DNA of 64,000 nt from Clostridiales bacterium (GTDB taxonomy: Bacteria; Bacillota; Clostridia; Christensenellales; JAISNN01): assembly GCA_031276195.1 (NCBI GenBank), contig JAISNN010000032.1, positions 1 through 64,000 on the forward strand. The letters run 5' to 3'. A program made the position numbers and the translations under genes. Below, in pieces: positions 27,492 to 36,714 of the stretch (its first letter is position 1; each line of letters begins with the position of its first letter). The notes under the pieces are model-generated. The model was not told where the DNA came from, searched no databases, and saw nothing but the letters and a program-made list of their open reading frames with translations.

Positions 27492-30125
27492 ATGGCTGAA
27501 AAAAAATATGTTTATCTTTTTTCCGAAGCGGAGGGGGGCAAAGAGGCTAAGGCTCTTTTCGGAGGAAAAGGCGCGAATCTTGCGGAAATGACGAGGCTGG
27601 GAATGCCCGTGCCTCAGGGTTTCACGATCACGACGGAGGCTTGTACGAAATACTACGCCGACGGCGAAAAAATTTCGGACGGCATAAAGGCGCAAATCTT
27701 TGAGAAACTCGCCGAAGTCGAAAAACAGCAGGGCAAAAAATTCGGAGACAAGGAAAATCCCTATCTCGTTTCCGTCCGTTCGGGGGCGAGAGCGTCGATG
27801 CCGGGCATGATGGACACGATCTTGAACCTCGGACTGAACGACGTTTCGGTCGAGGGGCTGGCGAAACAGACGGGAAATCCGCGTTTCGCGTACGACTGCT
27901 ACAGACGCTTTATCCAGATGTACAGCGACGTCGTTTGCGGAGTCGAAAAATCGCACTTTGAAAAATATATCGACGAATATAAGGCGGAACTTAACATCAA
28001 AAGCGACACGGAATTCACCGCCGAAAATCTCAAAGTCTTGATCGGCAAGTATAAGGCTTTTTATAAAAAAGAAAAGAAATCCGACTTTCCGCAAGACCCG
28101 AAAGAGCAGTTGATCGGGGCGGTCGAGGCGGTTTTCCGTTCGTGGAACAATCCGCGCGCCAACGTTTACCGCAGAATGAACGACATTCCGTCGAGTTGGG
28201 GAACGGCGGTCAACGTCCAATCGATGGTTTTCGGAAATATGGGCGACACCTCCGGCACGGGCGTGGCGTTCACGAGAAACCCTTCGACGGGCGAAAACAA
28301 ACTCTACGGCGAATTTTTGCTCAACGCGCAGGGCGAGGACGTCGTCGCGGGAATCAGAACTCCGCTCAAAATCGAAAAATTGAAGGAAATCAATCCCGAA
28401 GCGTATAACCAATTCGTCGAAATCTCGTCCAAATTGGAAAATCACTATAAAGATATGCAGGATATGGAGTTCACCATAGAAAAGGGCAAACTCTATATGC
28501 TCCAAACCAGAAACGGAAAAAGAGCCGCCGCCGCCGCCGCGAAGATCGCGGTCGATCTCGTGAAAGAGGGCAAAATCACCGAGAAAGACGCTCTCTTGCA
28601 GATCGATTCAAAGCAGTTGGATTCGCTTTTGCATTCCCGTTTCGAGGCGAGCGCGCTCAAAGCCGCAAAGCCGATAGGACACGGGCTTCCGGCGTCGCCG
28701 GGCGCCGCGCAGGGCAAGATCTGTTTCAGTCAGGAGGAGGCTTTGGAAAAAGCCAAAGAAGGCAAGGTCATTTTGGTCAGACTCGAAACCTCACCCGAGG
28801 ACATCGAAGGAATGAACGTCGCCGAGGGACTTTTGACCGCGAGGGGCGGCATGACGTCGCACGCGGCGGTGGTCGCCAGAGGTATGGGGAAATGCTGCGT
28901 CGCGGGCTGCGACGCTCTCGTCATAAACGAAGAGGAAAAAACCCTCAAAATCGGAGACAAAACCTATACGGGCGAGGACAGTCTGTCGCTTGACGGCACG
29001 ACGGGAAACATCTACGCGGGCAATATCCCCGTCGTTCCCCCGATCCTCCCCGACGACTACTATACCATTATGTCGTGGGCGGATAAGTATAAGGCTCTCG
29101 CCGTCAGAACCAACGCCGACACCCCCGCCGACGCAAAACAAGCGGTCGAATTCGGCGCGCAGGGAATCGGTCTTTGCAGAACCGAGCATATGTTTTTCGC
29201 GGAGGACAGAATCGCCGCGGTCAGAGAGATGATTCTCTCGAAAAACGTTACGGACAGAAAAAAGGCTTTGGCAAAAATTCTTCCGATGCAAAGAGAGGAC
29301 TTTATCGGCATATACGAGGCTATGGGCGACCGTCCCGTAACCATAAGATATTTGGATCCCCCCCTGCACGAATTTTTGCCGCATAAAGACGAGGAAATCG
29401 CCGATCTCGCGAAAGAAATGGGCGTTTCGTTCGACGAATTAAAGGCGACGGTCGCGAGTCTTCACGAATTCAACCCGATGATGGGGCACAGAGGCTGCCG
29501 TTTGTCCGTTTCGTTCCCCGAAATCGCCGAAATGCAGACGCGCGCGGTCATAGAGGCGGCGATCGCCGTCGGCAAAAAGGGCATAAAGGTCAAGCCCGAG
29601 ATTATGATTCCGCTTGTGGGCGACGTAAAGGAATTTAAATTCGTAAAGGATATCGTGGACAAAACGGCGGCGGAAGTTTTGAAAGAAAAGAACGTTTCGA
29701 TAGAGTATTCCGTAGGCACGATGATCGAGATTCCGAGAGCCGCGCTTTTGGCGGACGAAATCGCGGCGGAGGCGGCGTTTTTCTCCTTCGGAACGAACGA
29801 TTTGACGCAGATGACCTTCGGATTCAGCCGCGACGACGCCGGGAAATTCCTTGCGGACTACTACGATAAAAAGATTTTCGAGAGCGATCCGTTCGCCAGA
29901 CTCGACCAAAACGGCGTGGGTAAACTCGTCAAAATGGCTTCCGATCTCGGGAAATCGGTCAATCCGAAAATCAAACTCGGAATTTGCGGCGAACACGGCG
30001 GCGATCCGTCGTCCGTGGAGTTTTGCCATAAGATCGGCTTGAATTATGTCTCTTGCTCGCCGTTCAGAGTGCCGATCGCCAGACTTGCCGCCGCGCAAGC
30101 GAATATTAATTTTCCGAGAGGCTGA
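27492..30125 (+). CDS. ppdK: Pyruvate, phosphate dikinase
   Basis: Interconverts pyruvate + ATP + phosphate and PEP + AMP + PPi; in anaerobes it often works in glycolysis or gluconeogenesis. The 877-residue length is typical. The N-terminal ATP-grasp domain shows GGKGANLAEMTRLGMPVPQG and SVRSGARASMPGMMDT. The central phosphohistidine domain carries GGMTSHAAVVARGMGK with the catalytic His near residue 455. The C-terminal PEP-utiliser barrel shows GIGLCRTEHMF, GHRGCRLS and the catalytic Cys region KLGICGEHGGDP. GGGAGG precedes the ATG. It is monocistronic as far as can be seen. Confidence 0.97.
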   Translation: MAEKKYVYLFSEAEGGKEAKALFGGKGANLAEMTRLGMPVPQGFTITTEACTKYYADGEKISDGIKAQIFEKLAEVEKQQGKKFGDKENPYLVSVRSGARASMPGMMDTILNLGLNDVSVEGLAKQTGNPRFAYDCYRRFIQMYSDVVCGVEKSHFEKYIDEYKAELNIKSDTEFTAENLKVLIGKYKAFYKKEKKSDFPQDPKEQLIGAVEAVFRSWNNPRANVYRRMNDIPSSWGTAVNVQSMVFGNMGDTSGTGVAFTRNPSTGENKLYGEFLLNAQGEDVVAGIRTPLKIEKLKEINPEAYNQFVEISSKLENHYKDMQDMEFTIEKGKLYMLQTRNGKRAAAAAAKIAVDLVKEGKITEKDALLQIDSKQLDSLLHSRFEASALKAAKPIGHGLPASPGAAQGKICFSQEEALEKAKEGKVILVRLETSPEDIEGMNVAEGLLTARGGMTSHAAVVARGMGKCCVAGCDALVINEEEKTLKIGDKTYTGEDSLSLDGTTGNIYAGNIPVVPPILPDDYYTIMSWADKYKALAVRTNADTPADAKQAVEFGAQGIGLCRTEHMFFAEDRIAAVREMILSKNVTDRKKALAKILPMQREDFIGIYEAMGDRPVTIRYLDPPLHEFLPHKDEEIADLAKEMGVSFDELKATVASLHEFNPMMGHRGCRLSVSFPEIAEMQTRAVIEAAIAVGKKGIKVKPEIMIPLVGDVKEFKFVKDIVDKTAAEVLKEKNVSIEYSVGTMIEIPRAALLADEIAAEAAFFSFGTNDLTQMTFGFSRDDAGKFLADYYDKKIFESDPFARLDQNGVGKLVKMASDLGKSVNPKIKLGICGEHGGDPSSVEFCHKIGLNYVSCSPFRVPIARLAAAQANINFPRG

Positions 30126-30369
30126 TTTCCGAAAGGTCAGGACGACGCCTTGATCGGAATATTATCAGATTAAAACGGTATTAGAATCCGCGCGCGTAAA
30201 TTTAAAATAGACTTTTTGACCGGTTTTAATTTATGCGCGTAGGTTATTAATACAAAAATATATGTAAATTTATATCAATTCGCTTGCAAAAATTTTGAGT
30301 ATGTGTTAATATATTCGGGTAAATTTAGCAAAACTATGATAAATTCGATAGAATTTTAAGGAGAAAGAC

Positions 30370-30648
30370 GTGCCTCAGATCAAATCGCAGATAAAAAGAG
30401 TAAAAATTACCGCAATAGAGAACGATAGAAACGCCGCTAAAAGAAGCAGGGTTAAAAATATCGTCAAAAAATATAACGCCGTAATCGACGCGAAAGACGC
30501 CGCCGCCGCCGAAACGCTTTTGAGAGAAGCGGTCGGAGTCATCGAGAGCGCGTATCTCGACGGAATCTATAAGAGAAATACCGCGTCGAGAAAAATTTCC
30601 GCGCTTTCAAAAAAACTCTCGGCGTTGAAAAAAAACGCGGAAGCGTAA
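30370..30648 (+). CDS. rpsT: 30S ribosomal protein S20
   Basis: A 92-residue basic helical protein with the S20 opening PQIKSQIKRVKI, the segment NAAKRSRVKNIVKKYNA and the closing NTASRKISALSKKLSAL. S20 binds 16S rRNA early in 30S assembly. The start is GTG 30370 after AAGGAG. It forms its own transcription unit with a terminator at 30811. Minor deviation: the N-terminus begins with Pro-Gln rather than Ala-Asn after the initiator. Confidence 0.95.
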   Translation: MPQIKSQIKRVKITAIENDRNAAKRSRVKNIVKKYNAVIDAKDAAAAETLLREAVGVIESAYLDGIYKRNTASRKISALSKKLSALKKNAEA

Positions 30649-30810
30649 AATCAAAACCGGTCGGTTTGAATTTCCGCCTTTTAAAAAAAACTTCCGCGGT
30701 AGAAAGCGCGGAGGCGTAAAACTTACCCGTTTGTTTTGAAGGGCGGATTTAAAGGTTCGGCTGGCGCGGTTTAAGAATACGCGCAATAGTTATAGCAAAA
30801 ATAAGGAAGA

Positions 30811-30846
30811 GTCTTGCGTTTTTTACGGGAAACGCAAGGCTTTTTT
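30811..30846 (+). terminator. Rho-independent terminator after rpsT
   Basis: Stem TTGCGTTT / AAACGCAA with loop TTTACGGG, followed by GGCTTTTTT. Confidence 0.85.
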
Positions 30847-31274
30847 GCGTTGTTTTTTATGGACTTCATTTAAAATAAAGAATGCGGAAGAAAAATTTTT
30901 TTTAAAAAAAGTTTTATTCCGCGCCCTTTTTGAAAAACTTTCCGTGATTTTGCGGCGTTAACGATGCGGTCTAAATATATAGCGGATATATTTTTTGTCA
31001 TACTAATGTTCGATTTAAAAGTTTAACCGCTATATATCACTTTACTTTTTCAAAGAATTATGTTATTCTTAAAGTGCGGAAAACTAAGAACCCGCATATG
31101 TGAATTAAAAGGGATATCGTTATGAAAACTAAGAACCCGCATATGTGAATTAAAAAGGAAGAGTATTCCGCTTTAAGAATATACGATTTTAAAATATATA
31201 ACGGGCGAAAACTAAAAAGAACGTCATACCGCTTTCAAAATACACAATTTCAAAATACGGAGGATTTAAAAAAG
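30847..31274. other. Gene-free A+T-rich region
   Basis: It holds a 12-base inverted repeat (ATATATAGCGG near 30977 with CCGCTATATAT near 31030). It also holds a direct repeat of about 30 bases (GAAAACTAAGAACCCGCATA and the following TGTGAATTAAAA) at about 31078 and 31123. No coding frame. GGAGG at the end belongs to the next gene. Confidence 0.6.
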
Positions 31275-31604
31275 ATGGGTCTTTTCGGTAAAAAGCCGGG
31301 TGGCGCGGCAATCGATGAATTTTGGTCGTTTTTTAAAAAAATATCTCCCGACATAACGGGCGGTTTCTCCGATAACGCGTCGATTTCACGCGTACTTCAA
31401 GCCGTAGATGCCGCCCTCTCTAAGATCTGTCCGAAATACGCGGGACGGTTTGAATTTGAATTCGGCTTACACCAAAACGGTTCGAAATATGAATTTTATT
31501 TTTTTCATTTGAGAAAACCGACGCTTGCCGCGCTTGCGCGCGCTTTAAAAAGACGTATGCCGGAATCGCTTAAAGCGAAATGGAATTTTATAATCGGGGC
31601 GTGA
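31275..31604 (+). CDS. Hypothetical protein, 109 residues
   Basis: A small soluble protein beginning MGLFGKKPGG, with a GGAGG site before the ATG. It has mixed alpha/beta character with FEFEFGLHQNGSKYEFYFFH in the middle and a basic C-terminal helix (ALARALKRRMPESLKAKW). I do not recognise the family. The clear ribosome binding site and normal codon use support it as a real gene. Confidence 0.6.
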   Translation: MGLFGKKPGGAAIDEFWSFFKKISPDITGGFSDNASISRVLQAVDAALSKICPKYAGRFEFEFGLHQNGSKYEFYFFHLRKPTLAALARALKRRMPESLKAKWNFIIGA

Positions 31605-32083
31605 AAAGCGCGCGGTGATTAATTTTTTTTAAAATAATCGATCGCCCCACCCCTGACCCCTCCCACGGAGGGGAATTACGCCCGGATACGACTTGAAATG
31701 ATATAAAAAACTTATATGAAAACATTATGTAAAGAATTCTATATGAAAAATACATAAAGACGCAACCTGAAAAATCGCGAAATAAGCATAGAAATATATA
31801 AAAAACAAGCGAAAAACGTATAAAAAACAAGCGAAAAACGTATAAAAAACAAGCGAAAAACGTATAAAAAACAAGCGAAAAACGTATAAAAAACAAGCGA
31901 AAAACGTATAAAAAAACGGCGGAAAACGTATAAAAAAACGGCGGAAAAGGCATAAAAAACAAGCGAAAAACGTGTAAAAAAACGGCGGAAAAGACATAAA
32001 AACAAGCGTAAAAAAATAAAAAAAACAAGCAAATCACAAAAAAACATAAAAAAACCGACGAATAATATTTGGAGATTTGATTT
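31605..32083. repeat. Gene-free region with 22-bp tandem array
   Basis: Contains a palindromic element copy (31642-31677). From about 31786 to 32030 there is a 22-bp unit (AAAAACAAGCGAAAAACGTA plus TA) in about ten copies, the later ones carrying CGGCGG in place of AAGCG. The minus-strand Phe-rich frames here are an artefact of the repeat. Confidence 0.8.
31642..31677. repeat. Dispersed palindromic element, copy 6
   Basis: CGCCCCACCCCTGACC followed by CCTCCCACGGAGGGG. Confidence 0.8.
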
Positions 32084-33970
32084 ATGAAGCTTGACTACAA
32101 AAAAACGATCAAGGTCGGCACGGCTTTCGCGATTATTATGGTGTTTTGGACGTCCTACGACTATGTTGTGCCGCTCCTGTTAGAAAACGCTTTCGGGCTT
32201 TCCAACAGTATGCGCGGACTGATTATGGGCTTGGACAACCTGCTTTCGCTGTTTATGCTTCCGCTTTTCGGCAGAATTTCCGACAAACTTGTTTCAAAAT
32301 ACGGGAAACGCACCCCCTTTATCGTCGCCGGGACGCTCGTTTCCGCCGCGCTGATGATTTTTGTTCCCGTGTCCGCCGGGCGGCAGTTAAACGACGCGAT
32401 GAATCTCCGCTATGAGATCACGGCGACTTTCGCCGCGGACGGAAGTTATCTCGCCGGCTACGCATACCAAAGCCGCGACGGCGTTCTCGCGCTGAACGGA
32501 AACGGCGTTACGGAATACAAAGGCGCGGACGGGAAGGTCTATACGGGCGCGGACGCGGTGTACTCTATGCTGTATGAAAAGGGAAAGGGGACGGACGGCG
32601 TAAGCGGAAACGCCGACTACTGCGACTATCAATTCCTCAAAGCAAACGGAATCGATTTTGAAAAGTATATGGAAATCGCTCAAAACGGCGCGGCGGGCGC
32701 GAAAACCGCCGACGACGGCAAGACAAAATTTACCTTTTCGGACGATTACATAAAATATGTCAAGACGGGTATCAACAACTACGCGAGCGACGAGGTGTAC
32801 GAGACGATCACCAAACAAAACGTGGGTACGCTCGTCGTATATATGGTGATATTGTTCTTTGTTCTCGTGGCTATGGCGGTGTTCAGAAGTCCCGCAGTCG
32901 CGCTTATGCCCGACGTAACGCCCAAACCCCTCAGAAGCCAGGCGAACGCTATGATCAGTTTGGTAGGCGGCGCGGGAGGGGCGGTCGCTTTCTTGATATA
33001 TACGATCGTTTTGTCCGTCAACCCGACGGCGTATACGCTTGTTTTCGGACTGGTCGCGCTCTCGATGCTGCTGCTGCTTGCCGCGTATTTGAGGTTTGTC
33101 AAGGAAAATAAACTCGTCGCGGAATGCGAGGCTCTCTGCGCCGAATACGGAATCAACGACGGCGGCGAAAACGACGAAGCGGAAAATGCCGCGTTAGGGA
33201 ATCCCGAAAATAAAAAAGAAAACGTCGGATTTAAGAATTCCGAAAGCAAAGCGGCAAGCGCGGAATTAAAGAATTCCGAAAACAAAAAAGAAAATACCGC
33301 GTTAAATAATGCGGAAAATAAAACGGACGCGCCCTCAAAAAGGCTTAAAAAAGCGAAATTTATATCCTTTTTGTTGATTCTCGCTTCGATTTTTATGTGG
33401 TTTTTGGGCTATAACGCCGTGCAGTCAAACCTCTCGATATTCTTGACGAAAACACTCGGGCTGGGCGCGGGGATAGGCGGTTTGGTTTCGGGGCTTTCGA
33501 TGGGAATTTCCGCCGTCGCCTTTATCCCCGTCGGAATGCTCGCCGTCAAAATCGGACGCAGAAAGTCTATTATATGCGGCTTTATACTCGCGGTCGTCTC
33601 ATTTATGATGATCTATTTCTTCGCCGCCAACGCGGGGGGCGCGGTCGCCGTACTGTTCACGGTTTTTTATCTCCTCGCGGGTTTCGGGCTGATCATAGCG
33701 AACGTCAATACCTTTCCTATGGTCGTCGAACTTTCGACAAAAGATAAGGTAGGACGCTATACGGGCTTTTATTATACGGCGACGATGAGCGCGCAGGCGG
33801 TAACACCCTTTATCGCGGGGCTGGTTATGGATGCGGCGGCGGATAAATATTTGTTTTTGTATGCCGCGGCTTGCGTCGTCGCAGCGATCGTCTTGATGTT
33901 CTTTGTCAAACACGGCGACAGCAAGGCGATCCCTCCGAAATCGAAAATCGAAATGATCGGAGGGGATTGA
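32084..33970 (+). CDS. MFS transporter (SLC45/GPH-like) with large hydrophilic insertions
   Basis: A 628-residue major facilitator protein. TM1-TM2 include AFAIIMVFWTSYDYVVPLLL and the loop-2 motif GRISDKLVSKYGKRTPFIV, typical of sugar/proton symporters of the SLC45/GPH sort. Between the third and fourth TM segments lies an unusual insertion of about 145 residues (about 115-255) with no hydrophobic stretch. The central cytoplasmic loop (about 350-425) contains repeats such as NSENKKENTALNNAENK. The C-terminal half has the usual six helices. Sugar uptake is plausible but unproven; the insertion and the repeat loop are not normal for the family. Confidence 0.85.
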   Translation: MKLDYKKTIKVGTAFAIIMVFWTSYDYVVPLLLENAFGLSNSMRGLIMGLDNLLSLFMLPLFGRISDKLVSKYGKRTPFIVAGTLVSAALMIFVPVSAGRQLNDAMNLRYEITATFAADGSYLAGYAYQSRDGVLALNGNGVTEYKGADGKVYTGADAVYSMLYEKGKGTDGVSGNADYCDYQFLKANGIDFEKYMEIAQNGAAGAKTADDGKTKFTFSDDYIKYVKTGINNYASDEVYETITKQNVGTLVVYMVILFFVLVAMAVFRSPAVALMPDVTPKPLRSQANAMISLVGGAGGAVAFLIYTIVLSVNPTAYTLVFGLVALSMLLLLAAYLRFVKENKLVAECEALCAEYGINDGGENDEAENAALGNPENKKENVGFKNSESKAASAELKNSENKKENTALNNAENKTDAPSKRLKKAKFISFLLILASIFMWFLGYNAVQSNLSIFLTKTLGLGAGIGGLVSGLSMGISAVAFIPVGMLAVKIGRRKSIICGFILAVVSFMMIYFFAANAGGAVAVLFTVFYLLAGFGLIIANVNTFPMVVELSTKDKVGRYTGFYYTATMSAQAVTPFIAGLVMDAAADKYLFLYAAACVVAAIVLMFFVKHGDSKAIPPKSKIEMIGGD

Positions 33971-34286
33971 GCAAAGCGGTCGTTATACTAATCCGTTTTC
34001 AAACTTTTAGCGTTAATATCTTAATTTTAACGTTAATATATCGTTAAAACGCGTCGCCTTTGTTTCTTATCCTTAATTGACGTAAAGGGTAAATATCAAA
34101 CCGTACGTTTCGCCCCGCCCCTTTGATCCCCCCCCCGCGGAGGGGAATAGCGGAAAACAAGTAAAATGCGGCGTGAAAATATCAAATAAAAACCGTCGAA
34201 AAAGCGGAACGCGGTAAAAAAATATCAAATAAAAAAGTCATAAAAAAAGTGAAATACGGCACAAACAAGACTAAGGAGGGAAAGGT
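33971..34286. other. Gene-free region with palindromic element
   Basis: TAACGTTAATATCTTAATTT and TAACGTTAATATATCGTTAA give short AT-rich repeats near 34010-34045. The palindromic element follows at 34111, then an A-rich stretch to the response regulator. Confidence 0.6.
34111..34148. repeat. Dispersed palindromic element, copy 7
   Basis: CGCCCCGCCCCTTTGATCCC followed by CCCCCCGCGGAGGGG. Upstream, ATTGACGTAAA and ATATCAAACCGTACG (34076-34110) are also shared with the degenerate copy near 45622-45690, so the element may be about 75 bases long. Confidence 0.75.
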
Positions 34287-34967
34287 ATGTTCAAAATATT
34301 AGTCGTCGAGGACGATAAAAACATCCGCAAACTGATCGCGGGCTATTTGAAAAACGAAAATTACTCCGTCGTCGAGGCGGCGGACGGCGAAGAGGCGATG
34401 GAAAAATTTCTCGGCGAATTTTTCGATATGGTGGTTACGGATATTATGATGCCGTATATGAGCGGAACCGAACTTTGCGCGAAAATCAGAAAGAATAATA
34501 AGGACATCCCCATTCTTATGCTGACCGCGAAAGGCGCGTTGGAGGACAAAAAAGAGGGCTTCAAAAGCGGCGCGGACGACTATATGGTCAAGCCTATCGA
34601 TATGGACGAGATGGTTTTGAGGGTGCGCGCCCTTATGCGGCGGAGTAAAAACGCGCTGGACAAGATCATAAAGGTCAATAACGTCGTCATAAACTACGAA
34701 AATCTCACCGTAACGTCGGGAGATAAGGTCATCGAAATGCCGAAAAAAGAATTTCAACTGATGTTTAAATTGGTTTCGACGCCCGACAGAATCTTTACGA
34801 GAATGCAGCTTATGGACGAGATTTGGGGGTATGACAGCGAGAGCGACGACAGAACGGTGGACGTGCATATCAAGAGAATACGCGAAAAATTGGCGGATAT
34901 CGACGACTTTGAAATCGTTACGATCAGAGGATTGGGGTATAAGGGCGCGATCAGACGTAAAAATTAA
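34287..34967 (+). CDS. Two-component response regulator, OmpR/PhoB family
   Basis: A 226-residue regulator. The receiver domain has the acidic pair in VVEDDKN, phosphoacceptor Asp in VVTDIMMPYMSG (about residue 51) and conserved Lys in VKPID (about 101). The C-terminal winged helix contains MPKKEFQLMFKLVSTPDRIF and the RTVDVHIKRIREKL recognition helix. The histidine kinase gene 325 bases downstream is the likely partner. GGAGG precedes the ATG. Targets are unknown; the upstream MFS gene could be one (inference). Confidence 0.95.
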   Translation: MFKILVVEDDKNIRKLIAGYLKNENYSVVEAADGEEAMEKFLGEFFDMVVTDIMMPYMSGTELCAKIRKNNKDIPILMLTAKGALEDKKEGFKSGADDYMVKPIDMDEMVLRVRALMRRSKNALDKIIKVNNVVINYENLTVTSGDKVIEMPKKEFQLMFKLVSTPDRIFTRMQLMDEIWGYDSESDDRTVDVHIKRIREKLADIDDFEIVTIRGLGYKGAIRRKN

Positions 34968-35292
34968 CGATAGAATACCCGTTATACCGTTAAACGGCGC
35001 GGTAAAGTGCAAAAATAAAAGAAAAAAGGCTTTTCGGCGTTTTGAATTATAAAAAAAACGCGGTGAAAAGCGCGGTAAGAAACGGATACTAAAAGAAAAA
35101 AAGTGCTTTCGGCGTTTTGAATTCAAAAAGAGCCGCGGTGAAAAACGCGGTAAAGTGCAAAAATAAAAGAAAAAAGGCTTTTCGGCGTTTTGAATTATAA
35201 AAAAAACGCGGTGAAAAGCGCGGTAAGAAACGAATACTAAAAGGAAAAAGTTTTTTTCGGCGTTTTGAATTCCGGAAAACGGCTTAAACGAA
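34968..35292. repeat. Tandem repeat between response regulator and kinase
   Basis: A unit of roughly 75-80 bases containing AAAAGAAAAAAGGCTTTTCG, GCGTTTTGAATTATAAAAAA and CGCGGTGAAAAGCGCGGTAA is repeated about three to four times (35005 to 35270). The inserted array separates two genes that would normally overlap or abut. No gene. Confidence 0.75.
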
Positions 35293-36303
35293 ATGAAAAA
35301 ACTCACTGTAAAACTTATATTTTCTTTATTCGTCATATTGTTTGTGGTGTCGCTTTTCGCGGGCTTTTTTCTCCTTATCCGTATGAACAACAGCGACAGC
35401 ATAACCATAAGCCGCGACAATATGTTTTATTTTATCGTCATTATCGCCCTCTTGATCTTAATATTTTTTGCGTTCACGACGGAATTCCTTGTCATCAGAC
35501 GCATAAAAAAATTGACCGCGGCGGCGAAAATCATCGCGAAGGGTACGTTCGACTTCGATATAAACGACTACGCCGACGACGAATTGAGCGAATTGACCGA
35601 AAATTTTAACCTTATGTTGAAAGCCTTGCGGTCGAACGAATATTTGAACAAGGAATTCGTGAACAACGTCTCCCACGAATTCAAAACCCCCATAACGTCC
35701 TTGAAGGGATACGCCCAACTCTTAAAAAAAGACGGACTCAGCGACGCGGAAAGAAAGGAATATTCGGAAATAATCCTGAACGAAGCCGAAAGACTTCATA
35801 AACTCTCTAAGGATTTGCTGCAACTTTCGTCGCTCGAAAGTTCGAATATCGTCAAGCAGACGGACAACGTGCGCCTCGACGAACAGATAAAGCGCGTCAT
35901 ACTCCTTATGCAAAACGAATGGGAAAGAAAAAATATCGAAATGGTCGTCGATTTGGATCCGATCGTATACAGGGGCAACGAGGAACTGCTCTATCTCGTC
36001 TGGCTGAACCTCATCTCGAACGCGATAAAATATACCGACGAAAACGGGCGCATAGAGATCAAACTTTTGGACGGGAAAAACGTTACGTTTATCGTCAAGG
36101 ACAACGGAATCGGAATCAAAAAGGAAAACCAAAGCAAGGTCTTCGAACATTTTTTTATCGGCGACAGATCGCGCGCGGAAGGAAGCAGCGGTCTCGGACT
36201 GCCCATTACGAAAAAAATAATCGATAAATTCAACGGAAATATTTCCTTTAAAAGCGAAGAGGGAAAAGGAACGGAGTTTACCGTTTCGTTGAATAAAAAT
36301 TAA
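35293..36303 (+). CDS. Two-component sensor histidine kinase
   Basis: A 336-residue kinase with two TM helices very close together (about residues 5-30 and 42-65), so there is almost no external sensor domain. A HAMP domain (RRIKKLTAAAKIIAKGTFDF to about residue 115) follows. The H-box VSHEFKTPITSLKGY gives phosphoacceptor His near residue 127, the N-box is NLISNAIKYT, and G-boxes are VKDNGIGIK and GSSGLGLPITKKI. The short sensor suggests sensing within the membrane, as in BceS-like kinases, which often control ABC exporters (inference). It pairs with the regulator at 34287. Confidence 0.95.
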   Translation: MKKLTVKLIFSLFVILFVVSLFAGFFLLIRMNNSDSITISRDNMFYFIVIIALLILIFFAFTTEFLVIRRIKKLTAAAKIIAKGTFDFDINDYADDELSELTENFNLMLKALRSNEYLNKEFVNNVSHEFKTPITSLKGYAQLLKKDGLSDAERKEYSEIILNEAERLHKLSKDLLQLSSLESSNIVKQTDNVRLDEQIKRVILLMQNEWERKNIEMVVDLDPIVYRGNEELLYLVWLNLISNAIKYTDENGRIEIKLLDGKNVTFIVKDNGIGIKKENQSKVFEHFFIGDRSRAEGSSGLGLPITKKIIDKFNGNISFKSEEGKGTEFTVSLNKN

Positions 36304-36609
36304 ACGGCGTTTGCGCGGCCGTAAATTTTTTTTTCGTACCGTTACGGAAAAAATAGAGACGAATTTTAAGAATCGGCGTTAATTCCGTTTTCCGTGAGCG
36401 CGGACGTAAAGAGGCGTACGCGCTTTCGGTCGTTTTTTTGAACGGAAAACGGATATAGACGCGCTTGAAATTGCGTTTTTCTTGAATAAAATCAGACGTA
36501 TATATGCTTATTTTTTATGGTTTTGTTGAATAAAATTAGATATCGATATGAAAAATTATGTTTTTTCGAGAGTTTTTTGCAAGAAAAATAAAAATTTTTC
36601 ATAAAAGGC
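36304..36609. other. Gene-free region upstream of the AbiF module
   Basis: Nothing convincing; A+T-rich toward 36500-36600. Phrases TCTTGAATAAAATCAGA and GTTGAATAAAATTAGA are similar at about 36478 and 36526. Confidence 0.5.
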
Positions 36610-36638
36610 TTGACAAATTCATTTTTGTTGCATATAAT
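36610..36638 (+). promoter_or_regulatory. Strong sigma-A promoter of the AbiF small RNA
   Basis: TTGACA (36610-36615), exactly 17 bases, TATAAT (36633-36638), a perfect consensus promoter. Transcription should begin near 36645. Confidence 0.9.
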
Positions 36639-36644
36639 AGTATC

Positions 36645-36699
36645 AACAGACTCCGACACGCCTCTCAACGATGCGTACCACGTCGGGGCATTTTTTTTT
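36645..36699 (+). ncRNA. Small structured RNA upstream of Abi_2/AbiF gene (AbiF-RNA-like)
   Basis: About 55 nt from the predicted start to a T-run. CTCCGAC (36651-36657) pairs with GTCGGGG (36682-36688), enclosing a 24-nt loop ACGCCTCTCAACGATGCGTA plus CCAC, in which ACGC and GCGT can pair. Nine T follow, giving a terminator-like end 15 bases before the abi start codon. A conserved RNA located just upstream of abiF genes has been described in comparative-genomics work (AbiF RNA motif, from memory); this one fits that position. Confidence 0.72.
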
Positions 36700-36714
36700 A
36701 TAAGGATTTGACAT

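Noticed and set aside
31786-32030. CRISPR-like or Phe-rich protein on the minus strand
   Set aside because: Simple 22-bp tandem repeat with no spacers; the Phe-rich open frames follow from the A-rich unit.
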